NCBI RefSeq assembly: GCF_032854445.1
Contig: NC_088295.1
Coordinates: 44,565,385-44,629,384, forward strand
Direction of reading: 5' to 3'
Length of the DNA: 64,000 bases
Origin: Liolophura sinensis
Lineage: Eukaryota > Mollusca > Polyplacophora > Chitonida > Chitonidae
This document shows positions 45,866 through 58,769 of this stretch, piece after piece. A program made the position numbers and the translations under genes. Under the pieces are notes generated by a model. That model saw only the letters and a program-made list of their open reading frames with translations. It did not search any database and was not told the DNA's origin. Numbering within the stretch: the first letter of the stretch is position 1; the number at the start of each line of letters is the position of its first letter.

Positions 45866-48800
45866 ATGATGGACGAAAAGAGGGATAAAGAAGACACCTC
45901 TGGTGTCAGACAACGTTCTACAGCCGAAAATCAGGACACACCGACGGAAGTTGGGAACAACCATAATTATAATACTGTTAACAACTCTGGAAACAATAAT
46001 GATCAGTCCTGTATCAACGATGCCAAGGATTCGGCCAGTAAGGCTGAAAGCAATGCTTTAGCCGGTAAAGGCAATTCGTTCCAAGATCTTGAAGAAACTG
46101 AGTCTAACACTAATACTGAGGACAATGACCCGATCAAAGACGCTGAAGGCAATGATTCGCCCAACAACACTGAAGGCAATAATTCGAGGAATAACGCTGA
46201 AGGCAATGATTCGAGAAATAACGCCAAAGACAATGATTCGACCAAAAACAACGAAGTGAGTGACCCAGTCAAATATCCTGATAGGAGCTCAGCCATCTTA
46301 GGGGCAGATAGTCACAACGAAACCAATGTGGCCAAGTTTGAGAATGCGAAGAAACACCCAAAACGACAGCTTCGATATCGTATCGTCAAAACCGGATGCT
46401 TAGTCACAACATGGATTTGCATTGTAAGTCCTTTTGTGTCTTTATTTGGGATTTCAAATTAAAAAAGTTGCAGCCAAACGTATATCATGTCCGATCATGA
46501 TATACTGCTTTTATATCAAAGAAATTCTCTCAGTTTCACGTACACTTGTTGTGAAAAAAAAAAGACAGCAAGGCGCCAATAAAGAAAATGCGGTGATGGC
46601 AAAAAAAATTATTGGCGTGATATTTTATATAAGGACAACGGCCGCTCTGACTACTTACACAATTCACCTGAAATTTGCTTGATGAATTAGGCCTTAATTT
46701 GCGTATAGATGGGAAACCGCGCTGGCGAAGGGATAATAATTGGTTACCGGGCATATAATTCGGCCTTAAAAGATTTTACGAAAATGGTACTCCTAAAACC
46801 ATTTTCTAAAACACCACTCTAATCTAACGTAGATATTACCACATTGTCATCAGTAAAACTTTCTTCAGAGTATACATAAACGCCATCATCATCCACAGTT
46901 TCGTATATTTCCATAGGGCTTCATTAAAGGTCGTATTTTGTCCACAGGGCTTGTTTACCGAAATGTCCGGACCAACTTTTAAAGACCTTGAACTACGACT
47001 AAACCTTCCCAAAAAGGAAGCCACAGAGGCTGTATCGAGGGCAACTTCCGGCAGAAGTTTGGGTTTTATGGCAGGGGCTATCATTGGTATGTGTTTTATG
47101 CAAGAATATGTCTTGAAGATGCATGTTTTAAGATGCATTTATTTTACACATTGCCTTTGGTCGTTTCCTCAGCGTTGAATGGAGACGCTTTCTGATTTTT
47201 TTATATCCTAGACTAGCTTATGGCGATATGTCGATGTACATGTACAATGAATCTTTGTTAATTCTGGACAAATGGCAGGTGCTGAACTTATAAATATATA
47301 TGTAATTCGTGCCATTGAACCTGTAAACAGATACAAACCCGCAAAATTATACAGGCGGTAGATGATCTTCAGTTTGTACATACTTCCATTTTGAGAGTGT
47401 CATCTTGTAGATGAAACTGTTACATTGGGGGCAAGGTACATATATATGGTTGTTTTATTTTCTGTTAAGCAACAGATTCAATAACAAACAAACGATCGTT
47501 ATCATATTATCAGCTAGTATTTTTATTGTACACATACACACAACATATCGGCCTAATATATGTGTAGGGTGTCCTATCGTTATACCTTGTGTATATATAG
47601 CTGACACTAGGATATAACGCGCACTTTGCTCTCACTTTGAAGATTACAGAGAGCTGTAGGGAATGAAAAGCCAACTAATCAAAACATACAAAGTGACATG
47701 CGCAGAGTCTTTAGTCAGTATGAACAGTGACAAAAAGAAACACAAATTTGCTACGATTTGCTGCACAGATTATGTAATACAAATACGTCTAAAATCCTTT
47801 AAATTGACATGTGTGCATGGCAATAAGAGAAACCTCAGAATTAACTTCTATTCCCAATTCAAATGGACATCCAGGCTCACATTAACCACAAATATTCAAA
47901 GTGCATCTTAATGACGCAGATACTTGAATAACATCGCAGCAAGAGTTAACCTGTTAACCTCGTCATTATGACGTCGCCAACCAAAACGTCATCTTTTCAA
48001 GATGTCTTGAAAATAAGTTAGACGGGAAATAAACAATGAAGCCAAATAGCAGCTTAACGGACTGTAATTAGCTCCAGGATTACAAAGATGTCTAAGACTT
48101 AAGTTAGACTTCATTTGCAGTATTATTCCTGGGCTTATATTTGAATTCAAATGATAAGCTCTAATTGCGTCAAAAAAATCCAAACCAGCTCTAAGTGTAA
48201 CAATAACGTAAGTCAGAATTTTAGCGCAACGGATATGTTGTGAAGTTAAGACAAAATCAGGTTTAGGTCAAAGACTGGTTCGTGATCCTGTATTTAATTA
48301 TTTATTTATTTGATTGGTGTTTTACGCCGTACTCAAGAATATTTCACTGATACGACGGTGGTCAGCATTATGGTGGGAGGAAACCGGGCTGGGAAAACCC
48401 ACGGTCATCCGCAGGTTGATGAAAGGCTTCCCACCTGCGGTCATGCAGCGAAGGAGCCAGCATGAGCTGGGCTTGAACTCACAGCGACCGCATTAGTGTA
48501 AGGCTCATGGGTCATTGCGCCGCACTGGCGTGCATACTCCTTCGGCCAAGGAGACCCCCGATCCTGTACTGGACTGGAAAATCAGCTGTACATGGTTGAT
48601 CTGAAGCTATTAACAATATTTGAATAAATCACATAACCATTTACTATTTCACCTAGGTTTATTTCACGGAAGGAATTTAAGTGACAATTAAGGGGCACTG
48701 AAATACTGAATGATTGAAACCATCATTGAAAACTGCTGACTCCGACCTAATTTCTTTTTTTTATAACTTCTTTTCTGGTTTAGTTGAACCTTATTTTGCT

Positions 48801-50834
48801 CTTACGATTATTGATCTGGAAATTATGGAAGTCTTTGTTGTTGACCATTAGTATGCGCATGTCTGTTACTACGCCTTTTTATGGATTGATGCTGTATTCC
48901 TGCTTCCCTTGTCTTAACAGGAGGTTTTTTGGTTGACCGTTTCAAGAGGAAGGGAGATTTGTTCATCGCCATATCTCTATGCTGTGCTTCCCCCTTCACG
49001 GTAGCAGTACCGTGGATGAGTTCGTTTGCCACCATGTGGTTTATGATGTTTTGCCAAGGAACCTTCGAGGGGATCATCAACATAGGTGAGAGATGGGGAT
49101 TATTTGAATATGACCTGTCCATAAAATCTTGACTCGGATTGACAATTGTTCTCTTGTAATACACGAGTACAGCGTGACCAGTTAACCAAAGAAATCGTCT
49201 GAGCAAACGCAGACGTGAGCAATAATTAGACTACAGGGCACTGACCCGTATAACATTAGGTAGAAAAAGTTTTCCATGAATTCCATTCACCGGTTAGCCA
49301 GCTATCACACTCTCGTTGCTGCTCTTGTTTTAATTTCTATGCTGTTTAATTAGTCTTTAATTATATACAAACTACACCATGCTACCTCAAGCTACATCAA
49401 GAAACTCTGTGATCGACGTTTCATATATTGCCCATCCGATTCTGATTTTTGATAAGGATTTATCAGTTCCCAGAAAACCTGTCAGATGTGAAATACAGGT
49501 ATGGCACAAAATCTGAAGAGTAGCTTGCTTCAAACACCTTTCATAAATGTCATTTGACAAAACTGGCTAGTGGTATATCTGATCCAAAGTACACGGACCC
49601 CGGTCATGTTGTATCCAGCCACTATTTTTTAACAGGTAAACGCCATTTAAAGAAACTCAAAGACTGCATAATTGAGACCAAATCGCTTTAGATCCCAAAA
49701 TGTTTTGATGAATATATTGGCTATCCCGTCTGATTTCTCTATCCCATTCCAGCTGGCCAAGAAATCATCTTACTGCTATGGGGAGAGAAGTCCGCCGGTC
49801 CTATGCATCTTCTCCATTTCGGGTTTGGAATGGGATCTTTTATCAACCCTCTTATTGCCCAGCCGTTTTTGGCTACGGAGATCCCGACAAACGTCACAGA
49901 TTTGGGCCACACTTCGTCATTCAACACAAGTAATGTGACAACAGTGGAAACTTTAGTCGGATCACGTATAGAATATGCGTATCTCATTGCAGGTCTGGTT
50001 TCTGCGTCATACTCGTCCACGTTTTTCTGGTTCCAGTACAAAGGTGTTCCCCACGGAGGGTACGTGGAGGATTACTCTGGACCAAAACAGTCCACCAAGC
50101 CGGTTAAAACTGGATGTAAGCAGTATGTTAGCCTGATTGATCCGGCTACTTGTGCTGACGGCAAGCGATTGGCGGGCTTTTCCATTTTTGCGTTGCTCTT
50201 TATCTACTTTTTCCAGGCCGCCGGCGGAGAAAGGATTTACAGCAAGTTTATCCGAAACTTCGCCCTGGACCAGTTGCATTTCAGCAGCAGCGAGGCTACC
50301 TACCTCAACTCCAGCTTCTGGATCAGCTTCAGTATCGGACGGTTTCTTGGCTTCGTCGTTGCCATATGGGTACCTATCCGCATTCTGATCATGGTGGAAT
50401 GTTTTTCTGGTTTGGGTTTCGCTATTTTGTTGAACATTCTTGGACACAACAACAAACTGGCTGTATGGGTCCTCACGCAGCCGATGTCACTGTTCATCGC
50501 GCCACTTTTCCCCAGCGGGGTGGCCTGGAGCGATCATTACCTGAAAATGTCAGGGATAGGTATCACCATCCTCATCGCCGGGGGGTCCATAGGAGGTGCT
50601 GCCTACATCTGGATTATTGGCTACGTCTATCCCAACTACGGCCCCCAGACATTTCTCTACATGGTTGCAGTATACTCAGCGGCTGCTTGTGTCAGCGTCT
50701 CTCTGATGTCCTTTGCCGGATATCTTCACGGAGACAGGTTCCAGAAACAACGTATGGAGGTAGATATAGAACTCGAGAAAGACGACAACAAAACTATTAC
50801 TTACAAAACCTCTGTGCCGCTAGAAAATCTCTAA
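45866..50834 (+). CDS. MFSD4B: MFSD4B/NaGLT1-like sugar transporter, copy B
   Basis: A 12-TM major-facilitator protein of the MFSD4 group (sodium-dependent glucose transporter 1-like); the substrate here is inferred from family. Four exons join in phase: 45866-46423, 46948-47086, 48921-49085, 49753-50834; 1,944 nt, 647 aa. Residues 1-~170 are an acidic Asn/Asp/Ser-rich cytosolic tail with 9-residue AEGNDSRNN repeats. TM1 (~175-195) has GLFTEMSGPTFKDLELRL, the family GPTxxDL element. The MFS loop 2-3 motif is GGFLVDRFKRKG (~233-244). TM5 has MHLLHFGFGMGSFINPLIAQ, and the TM5-6 loop has three N-glycosylation sequons (NVT, NTS, NVT). TM7-12 lie at ~425-609, followed by a short charged C-tail. 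The start is the first ATG after an upstream non-coding stretch; a second ATG follows at once. Whether it is closer to MFSD4A or 4B cannot be decided by eye. Confidence 0.85.
48299..48560 (-). mobile_element. SINE-A in intron 2 of copy B
   Basis: A minus-strand copy: TTTGATTGGTGTTTTACGCC, TACTCAAGAATATTTCACTG, CATTATGGTGGGAGGAAACC and CTTGAACTCACAGCGACCGC on the plus strand, with a diverged head. The same element with the same changes lies at 56527-56800 in copy C, so the insertion came before the B/C duplication. Copy A lacks it. Confidence 0.88.
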
Positions 50835-52023
50835 GCCTAAGTTATGGGGTCAAAGTCAAATTCGTTTCAATGTATGGTTTGTCAAAAACAGAAGACGGGT
50901 AGGTATTTACATCGTTTGGTGGGACAGAAATTCCCTTTGTGTCACAGGCCGAATGTTAAAGCACCCCGAGGGGAACAGTGGTAGGTATTATGAAATAGTT
51001 TTGCTCTCATACAGCAAGGGCGTTTGGATTTAAGTGAATACACAGTTTCAACCTTCGCAGTAACATTTGCACAAACGCAGGAGGTCGAAATTAATTATTT
51101 GAAATGTAAAAATTCAAACTCAACTCTAATTATGAGCAAAGTCGAAGCACTTTGTGGAACTGATTGCAGACTTTCAAGTTATTGTTTCAGTCCAGAAGTA
51201 AGCCAGAATTTGTCTTAGTTTTGTGAAAAGATGATCCGAGTAGACAGAGTTCTACAAGTGTGCGCAAAAATACTGCCTTCGAGATAACTAGTTCATCATC
51301 CTTGATGAATCGGCGTGTTTAAATCTCAGTCAAGCTTATGGCTTTACTGTTGTTTTACGTCCAAATTGGAGGGCGATGAGCACTGGTTTCTTTACACTCT
51401 GTACTCTGGTTTCCTAAGCTTCGGTATCCCGGTTTCCACTGACTTGGTTTTTCAGTTTCCACAGACTTGATATTTCAGTTTCCATATTCTTGGTATTCCA
51501 CTTTTCACAGACTGAGTATACCAGTTTCCTCATGCTCGGTTTCCCAGTTTGCTCAGTCGTGGTTATTTTCCACAGTCTCGATATTCCGGTTTCCTCAGAT
51601 TGGGTATCCTTGTTTCCCCAGACTTGGTATTCTGCTTTCCTTACATTTCTGTATCCCGGTTTTCTCGAACTTGGTTTTCGTTTTCCATGCCACGTTGGAT
51701 AATGTCGCCGCCAACCCCACTGGGATAATAGTCCCAATAATAATAAATTCCCAGACATAAGATGCCAGAGGAAGAAATGACATTAGAGTTTAAGGTGCCC
51801 TAATAACCTGTAGGTTTCTGAGTGCTATAATAAATATAAGACAGCATTAGTTTAAAGAAATAAACTCATAAAAAACAGAGGTTAGGATTACAGTTATAGA
51901 TCATAGATGGCAATTTTACTACATTAAAATTAACAAGCAATAGTTTAGTTATTCTATCGTCTTCCGGACTCTATCATCTTTCTTCCCATTATAGTGGAAA
52001 GGATAAGAGGCGTAATAATCTAG
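50835..52023. other. 3' flank of copy B
   Basis: Non-coding. It contains the copy-B poly(A) region and the 23-bp minisatellite at 51405-51690; no other gene is recognised. Confidence 0.5.
51405..51690 (+). repeat. ~23-bp minisatellite downstream of copy B
   Basis: About twelve diverged units of the type GGTATTCCGGTTTCCTCAGA, with variants such as TTCGGTATCCCGGTTTCCAC and GATATTCCGGTTTCCTCAG. The same family lies at 59235-59665 downstream of copy C. Chance open frames run through it on both strands. Confidence 0.8.
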
Positions 52024-52293
52024 ATTTTATTCATTTATTTAATTGGTGTTTTACGCTGTACTCAAGAATATTTCACTTATTCGACGGCGGTCAGCATTAT
52101 GGTGGAAGGAAACCAAGCATAGCCCGTGGGAAACATACGACGATCCGCAGGTTGCAGCAAGACCTTCCCACTTACGGCCGGAGAGGAAACCAGCATGAGC
52201 TGGACTTGAACTCACAGCGACCGCATTGGTGAGAGGCTCCTAGGTCATTAGGCTGCGCTAGCGCACTAACCAAATGAACCACGGAGGCCCCTC
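52024..52293 (-). mobile_element. SINE-A, full-length, 3' of copy B
   Basis: A complete minus-strand element from TTTAATTGGTGTTTTACGCT to the head GCGCACTAACCAAATGAACC and GGAGGCCCC. The body includes TCAGCATTATGGTGGAAGGA and CACTTACGGCCGGAGAGG. No equivalent was found downstream of copy A or C. Confidence 0.92.
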
Positions 52294-54116
52294 AAGATAT
52301 TGAAAGAGGTATCGCCAATCGAGTTTAAATAAGATGTATCTCTATACAGATGGTCTAAACAGTCGTAAACAGGCCTACGCAGTTAAATGAACTACTAAAT
52401 ACTAGGACAGAAACAGAGTACACCAAAATTGGTGGAATGCTCATTCCATGTAAAGTATATAATACATTTTCATAGTATCATCTAATCATCGGTTGTCGAT
52501 GAGCACTGGCAGGAATCTAGGTGATACTTTAACACATCGTCAACACGTAGATTCTTAACTCTTATCCTGCGTTCAAAGTAAAAGTATTAGGTTGTAAAGC
52601 CAGTGTAATCGCTTCCTGTACGGTGAGCAGTGAAATGAACATCTGGGATTCCAATAAATCTGGTGACGTAATACGGCTCTACATAGCATGAATATCATAA
52701 TTAGCCATGTGCTTGGTACACAGAGATTTCTATATCAGTAACAAACCGTGTACTATAATTCCACTTACAGTGGGACGGCCATCAACCGCATTTAACTGAC
52801 ACTGTGCCATCTCAAGATGGTCGGAAAGGATCAGCTGAGGCGTAGTTTGAGATAATTTTCAAAAAAACCGAAATAGAATCTTCACTGGCTCCATATTTAT
52901 ATATCAAAAGGTCACGAGCCGTGACCTAGCAGTTAACCAATCAAAATCATGCACTTTACCAGGGATAACCGCATTGCGTGAGCAGGGGTATAGCCAAGAT
53001 GGCAGTCAACATTTCAATCTGTGTTCTTCGTTTAAGAAAAAGGAAGAAACCAGACAAAATAAAACCTTCATAGTGGTATTACAAATCAAATTCACACCCA
53101 CTTGCTCTGGCGATCAGTTTTATGGGTGGAGCAAAAGGGACTTCCCGAAGTAAACCACCAACCTTTGGCAAGTTACTGGCGAACTCTTCCAAAAGTGATC
53201 TAAGTCATATTGGTGAAAGGTAAGTGATCTCCAGGGAACTTCATGCAAGACGACACAAGAGGGCTCTTTCGACCGCTTATAACCACCGAAAAAGAATGGG
53301 AATATGAGAATCCTGAAAATTCCGTGTCCAAGAATGGGACTGAACTCTTGTGAGACCTACCGATTAAAAGATAAGCACATTAACATTTCGGCCACGGAGC
53401 TCATGTTAGTATAATAGCACTATGTAGGTCACAGTTTGTAAAGTGTGTATATGGCGTACATGACTCAGCAGGCTCTATTGATGTCAGGAGAACAGAAGCT
53501 GTAAACAATGTATGATACTCTCATATTCTCGACGTACGTATGCTTAGCTTGGCTTAGACAGTTTTACAGAGAACATTATATTAAACAAAGCATTTGCATC
53601 ACATAGATATCTTACCTTGACGACCCAAAATAAACACCTACTTTTGAAGAGCACAAAAGTTCTTTGCCATACCTACATATGATACGGGAACCAGTTATTC
53701 ACATCTGCTAATACACACACATATATATATAAGCCTACATGTGTTTGTGCATATATTTATGTAGTGTGTATACAAGAAGCAAACCATTCTTGTCCATACA
53801 GCTGTTTGACATTACACTTTTATATTGTCCTCACATGATTATGAATTTCATGACAAAGTTCAACAATATGCACCGGTAGGTGATCTGCCCATGCCCATGA
53901 TGTTGCTTTGACAAAGAGTATGTAGGTCTGTACAGTTCGTGTAACCACAGGGTAACCAGGATATGTTATCTGGACCCTATACAAGAGATTATCAGAGCTC
54001 CCCAGCGAGATCATGATGACAGTGGTGTTAGCGGTTTACAGGAGAGAGGTTTAAGATTTACGGGTATTAAAGGAAGGAAACCCTGGGTCACAGATCTTTC
54101 TCGGACCTTAACGTGC
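52294..54116. other. 5' flank of copy C
   Basis: Non-coding duplicate of the copy-B 5' flank (about 44300-45865): for example GAGCACTGGCAGGAATCTAG at about 44466 and 52501, and CCAAGATGGCAGTCAACATT at about 44951 and 52994. About 200 bp near 53545-53750 have no equivalent upstream of copy B. It presumably holds the copy-C promoter; no TATA box is convincing. Confidence 0.6.
53060..53403 (-). mobile_element. SINE-B, full-length, upstream of copy C
   Basis: Orthologous to the element at 45030-45360: GTAAACCACCAACCTTTGGC, then GAATGGGACTGAACTC and a diverged head TTTCGGCCACGGAGC on the plus strand. It was copied with the surrounding unit and is not an independent insertion. Confidence 0.75.
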
Positions 54117-57100
54117 ATGATGGACGAGAACAGGGACAAAGAAGACATCTCTGGTGTCAGACAACGTTCTACAGCTGAAAATCACGACACACCGACGGAA
54201 GTTGGGAACAGCCATAATTATAATACTGCTAACAACTCTGGAAACAATAATGATCAATCCTGTATCAACGATGCCAAGGATTCGGCCAGTAAGGCTGAAA
54301 GCAATGCTTTACCCGGTAAAGGCAATTCGGCCAAAGATCTTGAAGAAACTGAGTCTAACACTAATACTGAGGACAATGACCCGATCAAAGACGCTGAAGG
54401 CAATGATTCGCCCAACTACACTGAAGGCAATGACTCGACCAATAACGCCAAAGACAATGATTCGACCAAAAACAACGAAGTGAGTGACCCAGTCAAATAT
54501 CCTGATAGGAGCTCAGCCATCTTAGGGGCAGATGGTCACGATGAAACCAATGTGGCCAACTTTGAGAATGCGAAGAAACACCCAAAACGACAGCTTCGTT
54601 ATCGTATCGTCAAAACCGGATGCTTAGTCACAACATGGATTTGCATTGTAAGTCCTTTTGTGTCCTTATTTGGGAATTCAGTTTAATTTATTTATTTATT
54701 TAATTGGTGTTTCACGCCGTACTTAAGAACATTTCTCTTGTACGACGGCGGCCAGCATTATTGTGAGTAGAACGGGCAGAGCCCGGGGTAAAACCCACGA
54801 CCATCCGCAGGTTGCTGACAGACCTCCCGACGTACGGCCGAAGAGGAAGCCAGCATGAGCTGTACTTGAACTCACAGCGACCGCATTGGTGAGAGACTGC
54901 TGGGTCATCACGCTGCGCTAGCGCGCTAACCAACTGAGCCACCGAGGCCCCGATTTCAATTTAAAAAGTTTCAGCCAAACGTATATCATGTCCGATCATG
55001 ATATACTCCTTTTTTTTCAAAGAAATTCTCTCAGTTTCACGTACACTTTGTTATGAAAAAAAAAAAGCCGAAAAGATAACAAGGCGCCAGTAAAGAAAAT
55101 GCGGTGATGGAAAAAAATTATCGGCATGATATTATATTTCAGGAAGATGGCCAATCTGACTACTGACACAACGTACCTGAAATTTGCCTGATGAAGTAGG
55201 CTTAACTCGCTTATAGATGGGAAACCGCGCTGGCAATAATAGGGATAATAACTGGTAACTGGACATGGCATAAAATGCGGCCTTAAAAGATTTCCGAAAA
55301 TGGTATCCCCAAAACGATTTTCTAAAACACCTCTCCAATCTAACGTGGTTATTCTTACATTGTCATCAGTAAAACATTCTTCAGTGCGTACATAAACGCC
55401 ATCATTATCCACAGTTTCGTATTTTTCCACCAGGCTTCTTTACAGTGTTGTAGTTTGTCCGCAGGGCTTCTTTACAACATCGTATTTTCTGCACAGGGCT
55501 TGTTTACCGAATTGTCCGGGCCAACTTTCAAAGACCTTGAGCTACGAATGAAATCTAGCGACAACGCCACAGAGGCTGTATCGAGGGCAACTTCCGGCAG
55601 AAGTTTGGGTTTTATGGCAGGGGCTATCATTGGTATGTGTTTTATGCAAGAATATACCTTGACGTGTTAATATGCATTTATTTTACACATTACCTTTTGT
55701 CGTTTCCGCTATGTGGAATGGAGACACTTTCTGATTTCTTTATATCCTAAACTAGCATGCCGATGTACTAGTACCATGAATCTTTGTTAATTCTTTAATT
55801 CTTGCCATTGAACCTGTAAACAGATACAAAGTCGCAAAATTATAAATTTGTAGATGTAACTATTACATTGAGGGCAAGGTACATATATATGGTTGGGGAT
55901 CATTGGTTGTATTTTCTCTTGTCATTATGAATAGTGACAAAAAGAAACACAAATTTGCTACGATTTGCTGCACTGGTTATGTAATACAAATACGTCTAAA
56001 ATCCTTTAAATTGACATGTGTGCATGGCAATAAGAGAAACCTCAGAATTAACTTCTATTCCCAATTCAAATGGACATCCAGGCTCATATTAACCACAAAT
56101 ATTCAAAGTGCATCTTAATGACGCAGATACATCGCAGCAAGAGTTAACCTGTTAACCTCGTCATTATGACGTCGCCAACCAAAACGTCATCTTTTCAAGA
56201 TGCCTTGGAAATAAGTTAGACGGGAAATAAACAATGAAGCCAAGTAGCAGCTTAACGGACTGTAATTAGCTCCAGGATTACAAAGATGTCTAAGACTTAG
56301 ATGTCTAAGACTTCTTCAGTCTAAGAGTTAGACTTCATTTGCAGTATTATTACTCGGCTTATATTTGAATTCAAATGATAAGCTCTAATTGTGTCAAAAA
56401 AATCCAAACCAACTCTAAGTGTAACAATAAAAATTTCCTAACGTAAGTCAGAATTTTAGCGCAACGGATATGTTGTGAAGTTAAGACAAAATCAGGTTTA
56501 GGTCAAAGACTGGTTCGTGATCCTGTATTTAATTATTTATTTATTTGATTGGTGTTTTACGCCGTACTCAAGAATATTTCACTGATACGACGGTGGTCAG
56601 CATGATGGTGGGAGGAAACCGGGCTGGGGAAACACACACAGAATCATCCGCAGGTTGATGAAAGGCTTCCCACCTGCGGCCATGCAGCGAAGGAGCCAGC
56701 CTGAACTCGGCTTGAACTCACAGCGACCGCATTAGTGTAAGGCTCATGGGTCATTGCGCCGCACTGGCGTGCATTGTCCCTGGGCCATGGAGACCCCCGA
56801 TCCTGTACTGGACTGGAAAATCAGCTGTACATGGTTGATCTGAAGCTATTAACAATATTTGAATAAATCACATGACCATTTACTATTTCACCTAGGTTTA
56901 TTTCACGGAAGGAATTTAAGTGACAATTAACGGGCACTGAAATACTGAATGATTGAAACCATCATTGAAAACTGCTGACTCCGACCTAATTTCTTTTTTT
57001 TATAACTTCTTTTCTGGTTTAGTTGAACCTTATTTTCCTCTTACGATTATTGATCTGGAAATTATGGAAGTCTTTGTGATTGACAATTAGTATGCGCATG

Positions 57101-58769
57101 TCTGTTACTACGCCTTTTTATGGATTGATGCTGTATTCCTGCTTCCCTTGTCTTAACAGGAGGTTTTTTGGTTGACCGTTTCAAGAGGAAGGGAGATTTG
57201 TTCATCGCCATATCTCTTTGTTGCGCTGCAGCCTTCACGGTAGCAGTACCGTGGATGAGTTCTCTTGCCACCATGTGGTTTATGATGTTTTGCCAAGGAA
57301 CCTTCGAGGGGATCATCAACATAGGTGAGAGCTGGGGATTATTTCAATATGACCTGTCCATAAAATCTTGACCCGGATTGAAAAGGATTTATCAGTTCCC
57401 AGAAAACCTGTCAGATGTGAAGTACAGGTATGGCACAAAATCTGAAGAGTAGCTTGCTTCAAACACCTTTCATAAACGTCATTTGACATAAATGGCTAGT
57501 GGTATATCTGATCCAAAGTACACGGACCACGGTCATGTTGTATCCAGCCACTATTTTTTAACAGGTAAACGCCATTTAAAGAAACTCAAAGACTGCATAA
57601 TTGAGACCAAATCGCTTTAGATCCCAAAATGTTTTGATGAATATATTGGCTATCCCCTCTGATTTCTCTATTCCATTCCAGCTGGCCAAGAAATCATCTT
57701 ACTGCTATGGGGAGAGAAGTCCGCCGGTCCTATGCATCTTCTCCATTTCGGGTTTGGAATGGGATCTTTTATCAACCCTCTTATTGCCCAGCCGTTTTTG
57801 GCTACGAAGATACCGACAAACGTCACAGATTTGGGCCACACTTCGTCATTCAACACAAGTAATGTGACAACAGTGGAAACTTTAGTCGGATCACGTATAG
57901 AATATGCGTATCTCATTGCAGGTCTGGTTTCTGCGTTATTCTCGTCCACGTTTTTCTGGTTCCAGTACAAAGGTGTTCCCCACGGAGGGTACGTGGAGGA
58001 TTACTCTGGACCAAAACAGTCCACCAAGCCGGTTAAAACTGGATGTAAGCAGTATGTTAGCCTGATTGATCCGGCTACTTGTGCTGATGGCAAGCGATTG
58101 GCGGGCTTTTCCATTTTTGCGTTGCTCTTTATCTATTTTTTCCAGGCCGTCGGCGGAGAAAGGATTTACAGCAAGTTTATCCGAAACTTCGCCCTGGACC
58201 AGTTGCATTTCAGCAGCAGCGAGGCTACCTACCTCAACTCCAGCTTCTGGATCAGCTTCAGTATCGGACGGTTTCTTGGCTTCGTCGTTGCCATATGGGT
58301 ACCTATCCGCATTCTGATCATGGTGGAATGTTTTTCTGGTTTGGGTTTCGCTATTTTGTTGAACATTCTTGGACACAACAACAAACTGGCTGTATGGGTC
58401 CTCACGCAGCCGATGGCGCTGTTCATCGCGCCACTTTTCCCCAGCGGGGTGGCCTGGAGCGATCATTACCTGAAAATGTCAGGCATAGGTATCACCATCC
58501 TAATCGCCGGGGGGTCCATAGGAGGTGCTGCCTACATCTGGATTATTGGCTTCGTCTATCCCAACTACGGCCCCCAGACATTTCTCTATATGGTTGCAGT
58601 ATACTCAGCGGCTGCTTGTGTCAGCGTCTCCCTGATGTCCTTTGCCGGATGTCTTCACGGAGACAGGTTCCAGAAAGAACGCATGGAGATGGAAATGGAA
58701 CCCGACAAAGACGACAATAAAACTGTTTCCTACATAACCTCTGAGTCGCTAGAAGATCTAAAGCCATAG
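54117..58769 (+). CDS. MFSD4B: MFSD4B/NaGLT1-like sugar transporter, copy C
   Basis: Intact tandem paralogue of copy B with the same gene structure: 54117-54647, 55497-55632, 57160-57324, 57682-58769; 1,920 nt, 639 aa. Almost every residue of TM5-TM12 agrees with copy B; differences gather in the N-terminal tail and the last ~25 residues (ERMEMEMEPDKDD against QRMEVDIELEKDD). The acidic N-tail has one 9-residue repeat fewer (27 bp), and exon 2 has one codon fewer with MKSSDNATEA in place of LNLPKKEATEA. Family motifs GLFTELSGPTFKDL, GGFLVDRFKRKG and MHLLHFGFGMGSF are kept, as are the three glycosylation sequons in the TM5-6 loop. Intron 1 carries a SINE absent from copy B, and intron 3 is about 330 bp shorter. 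Function is inferred from the family; expression of either copy is not visible from sequence. Confidence 0.85.
54686..54953 (-). mobile_element. SINE-A, full-length, copy-C intron 1
   Basis: A complete minus-strand element: TTTAATTGGTGTTTCACGCC, CGGCGGCCAGCATTATTGTG, CTTGAACTCACAGCGACCGC, GCGCTAACCAACTGAGCCAC and GGAGGCCCC. It sits inside a stretch that in copy B (about 46450-46465) runs on without interruption. An AT-rich word (TTCAGTTTA and TTTCAATTTA) flanks it as a likely target duplication. Confidence 0.92.
56527..56800 (-). mobile_element. SINE-A in intron 2 of copy C
   Basis: Orthologous to 48299-48560: the same diverged head and the odd GGTTGATGAAAGGCTTCCCA and GCAGCGAAGGAGCCAGC words. 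It was inherited through the unit duplication. Confidence 0.88.

Noticed and set aside
51414-51758. Open frames on both strands downstream of transporter copy B
   Set aside because: They follow the 23-bp minisatellite and have no family resemblance.
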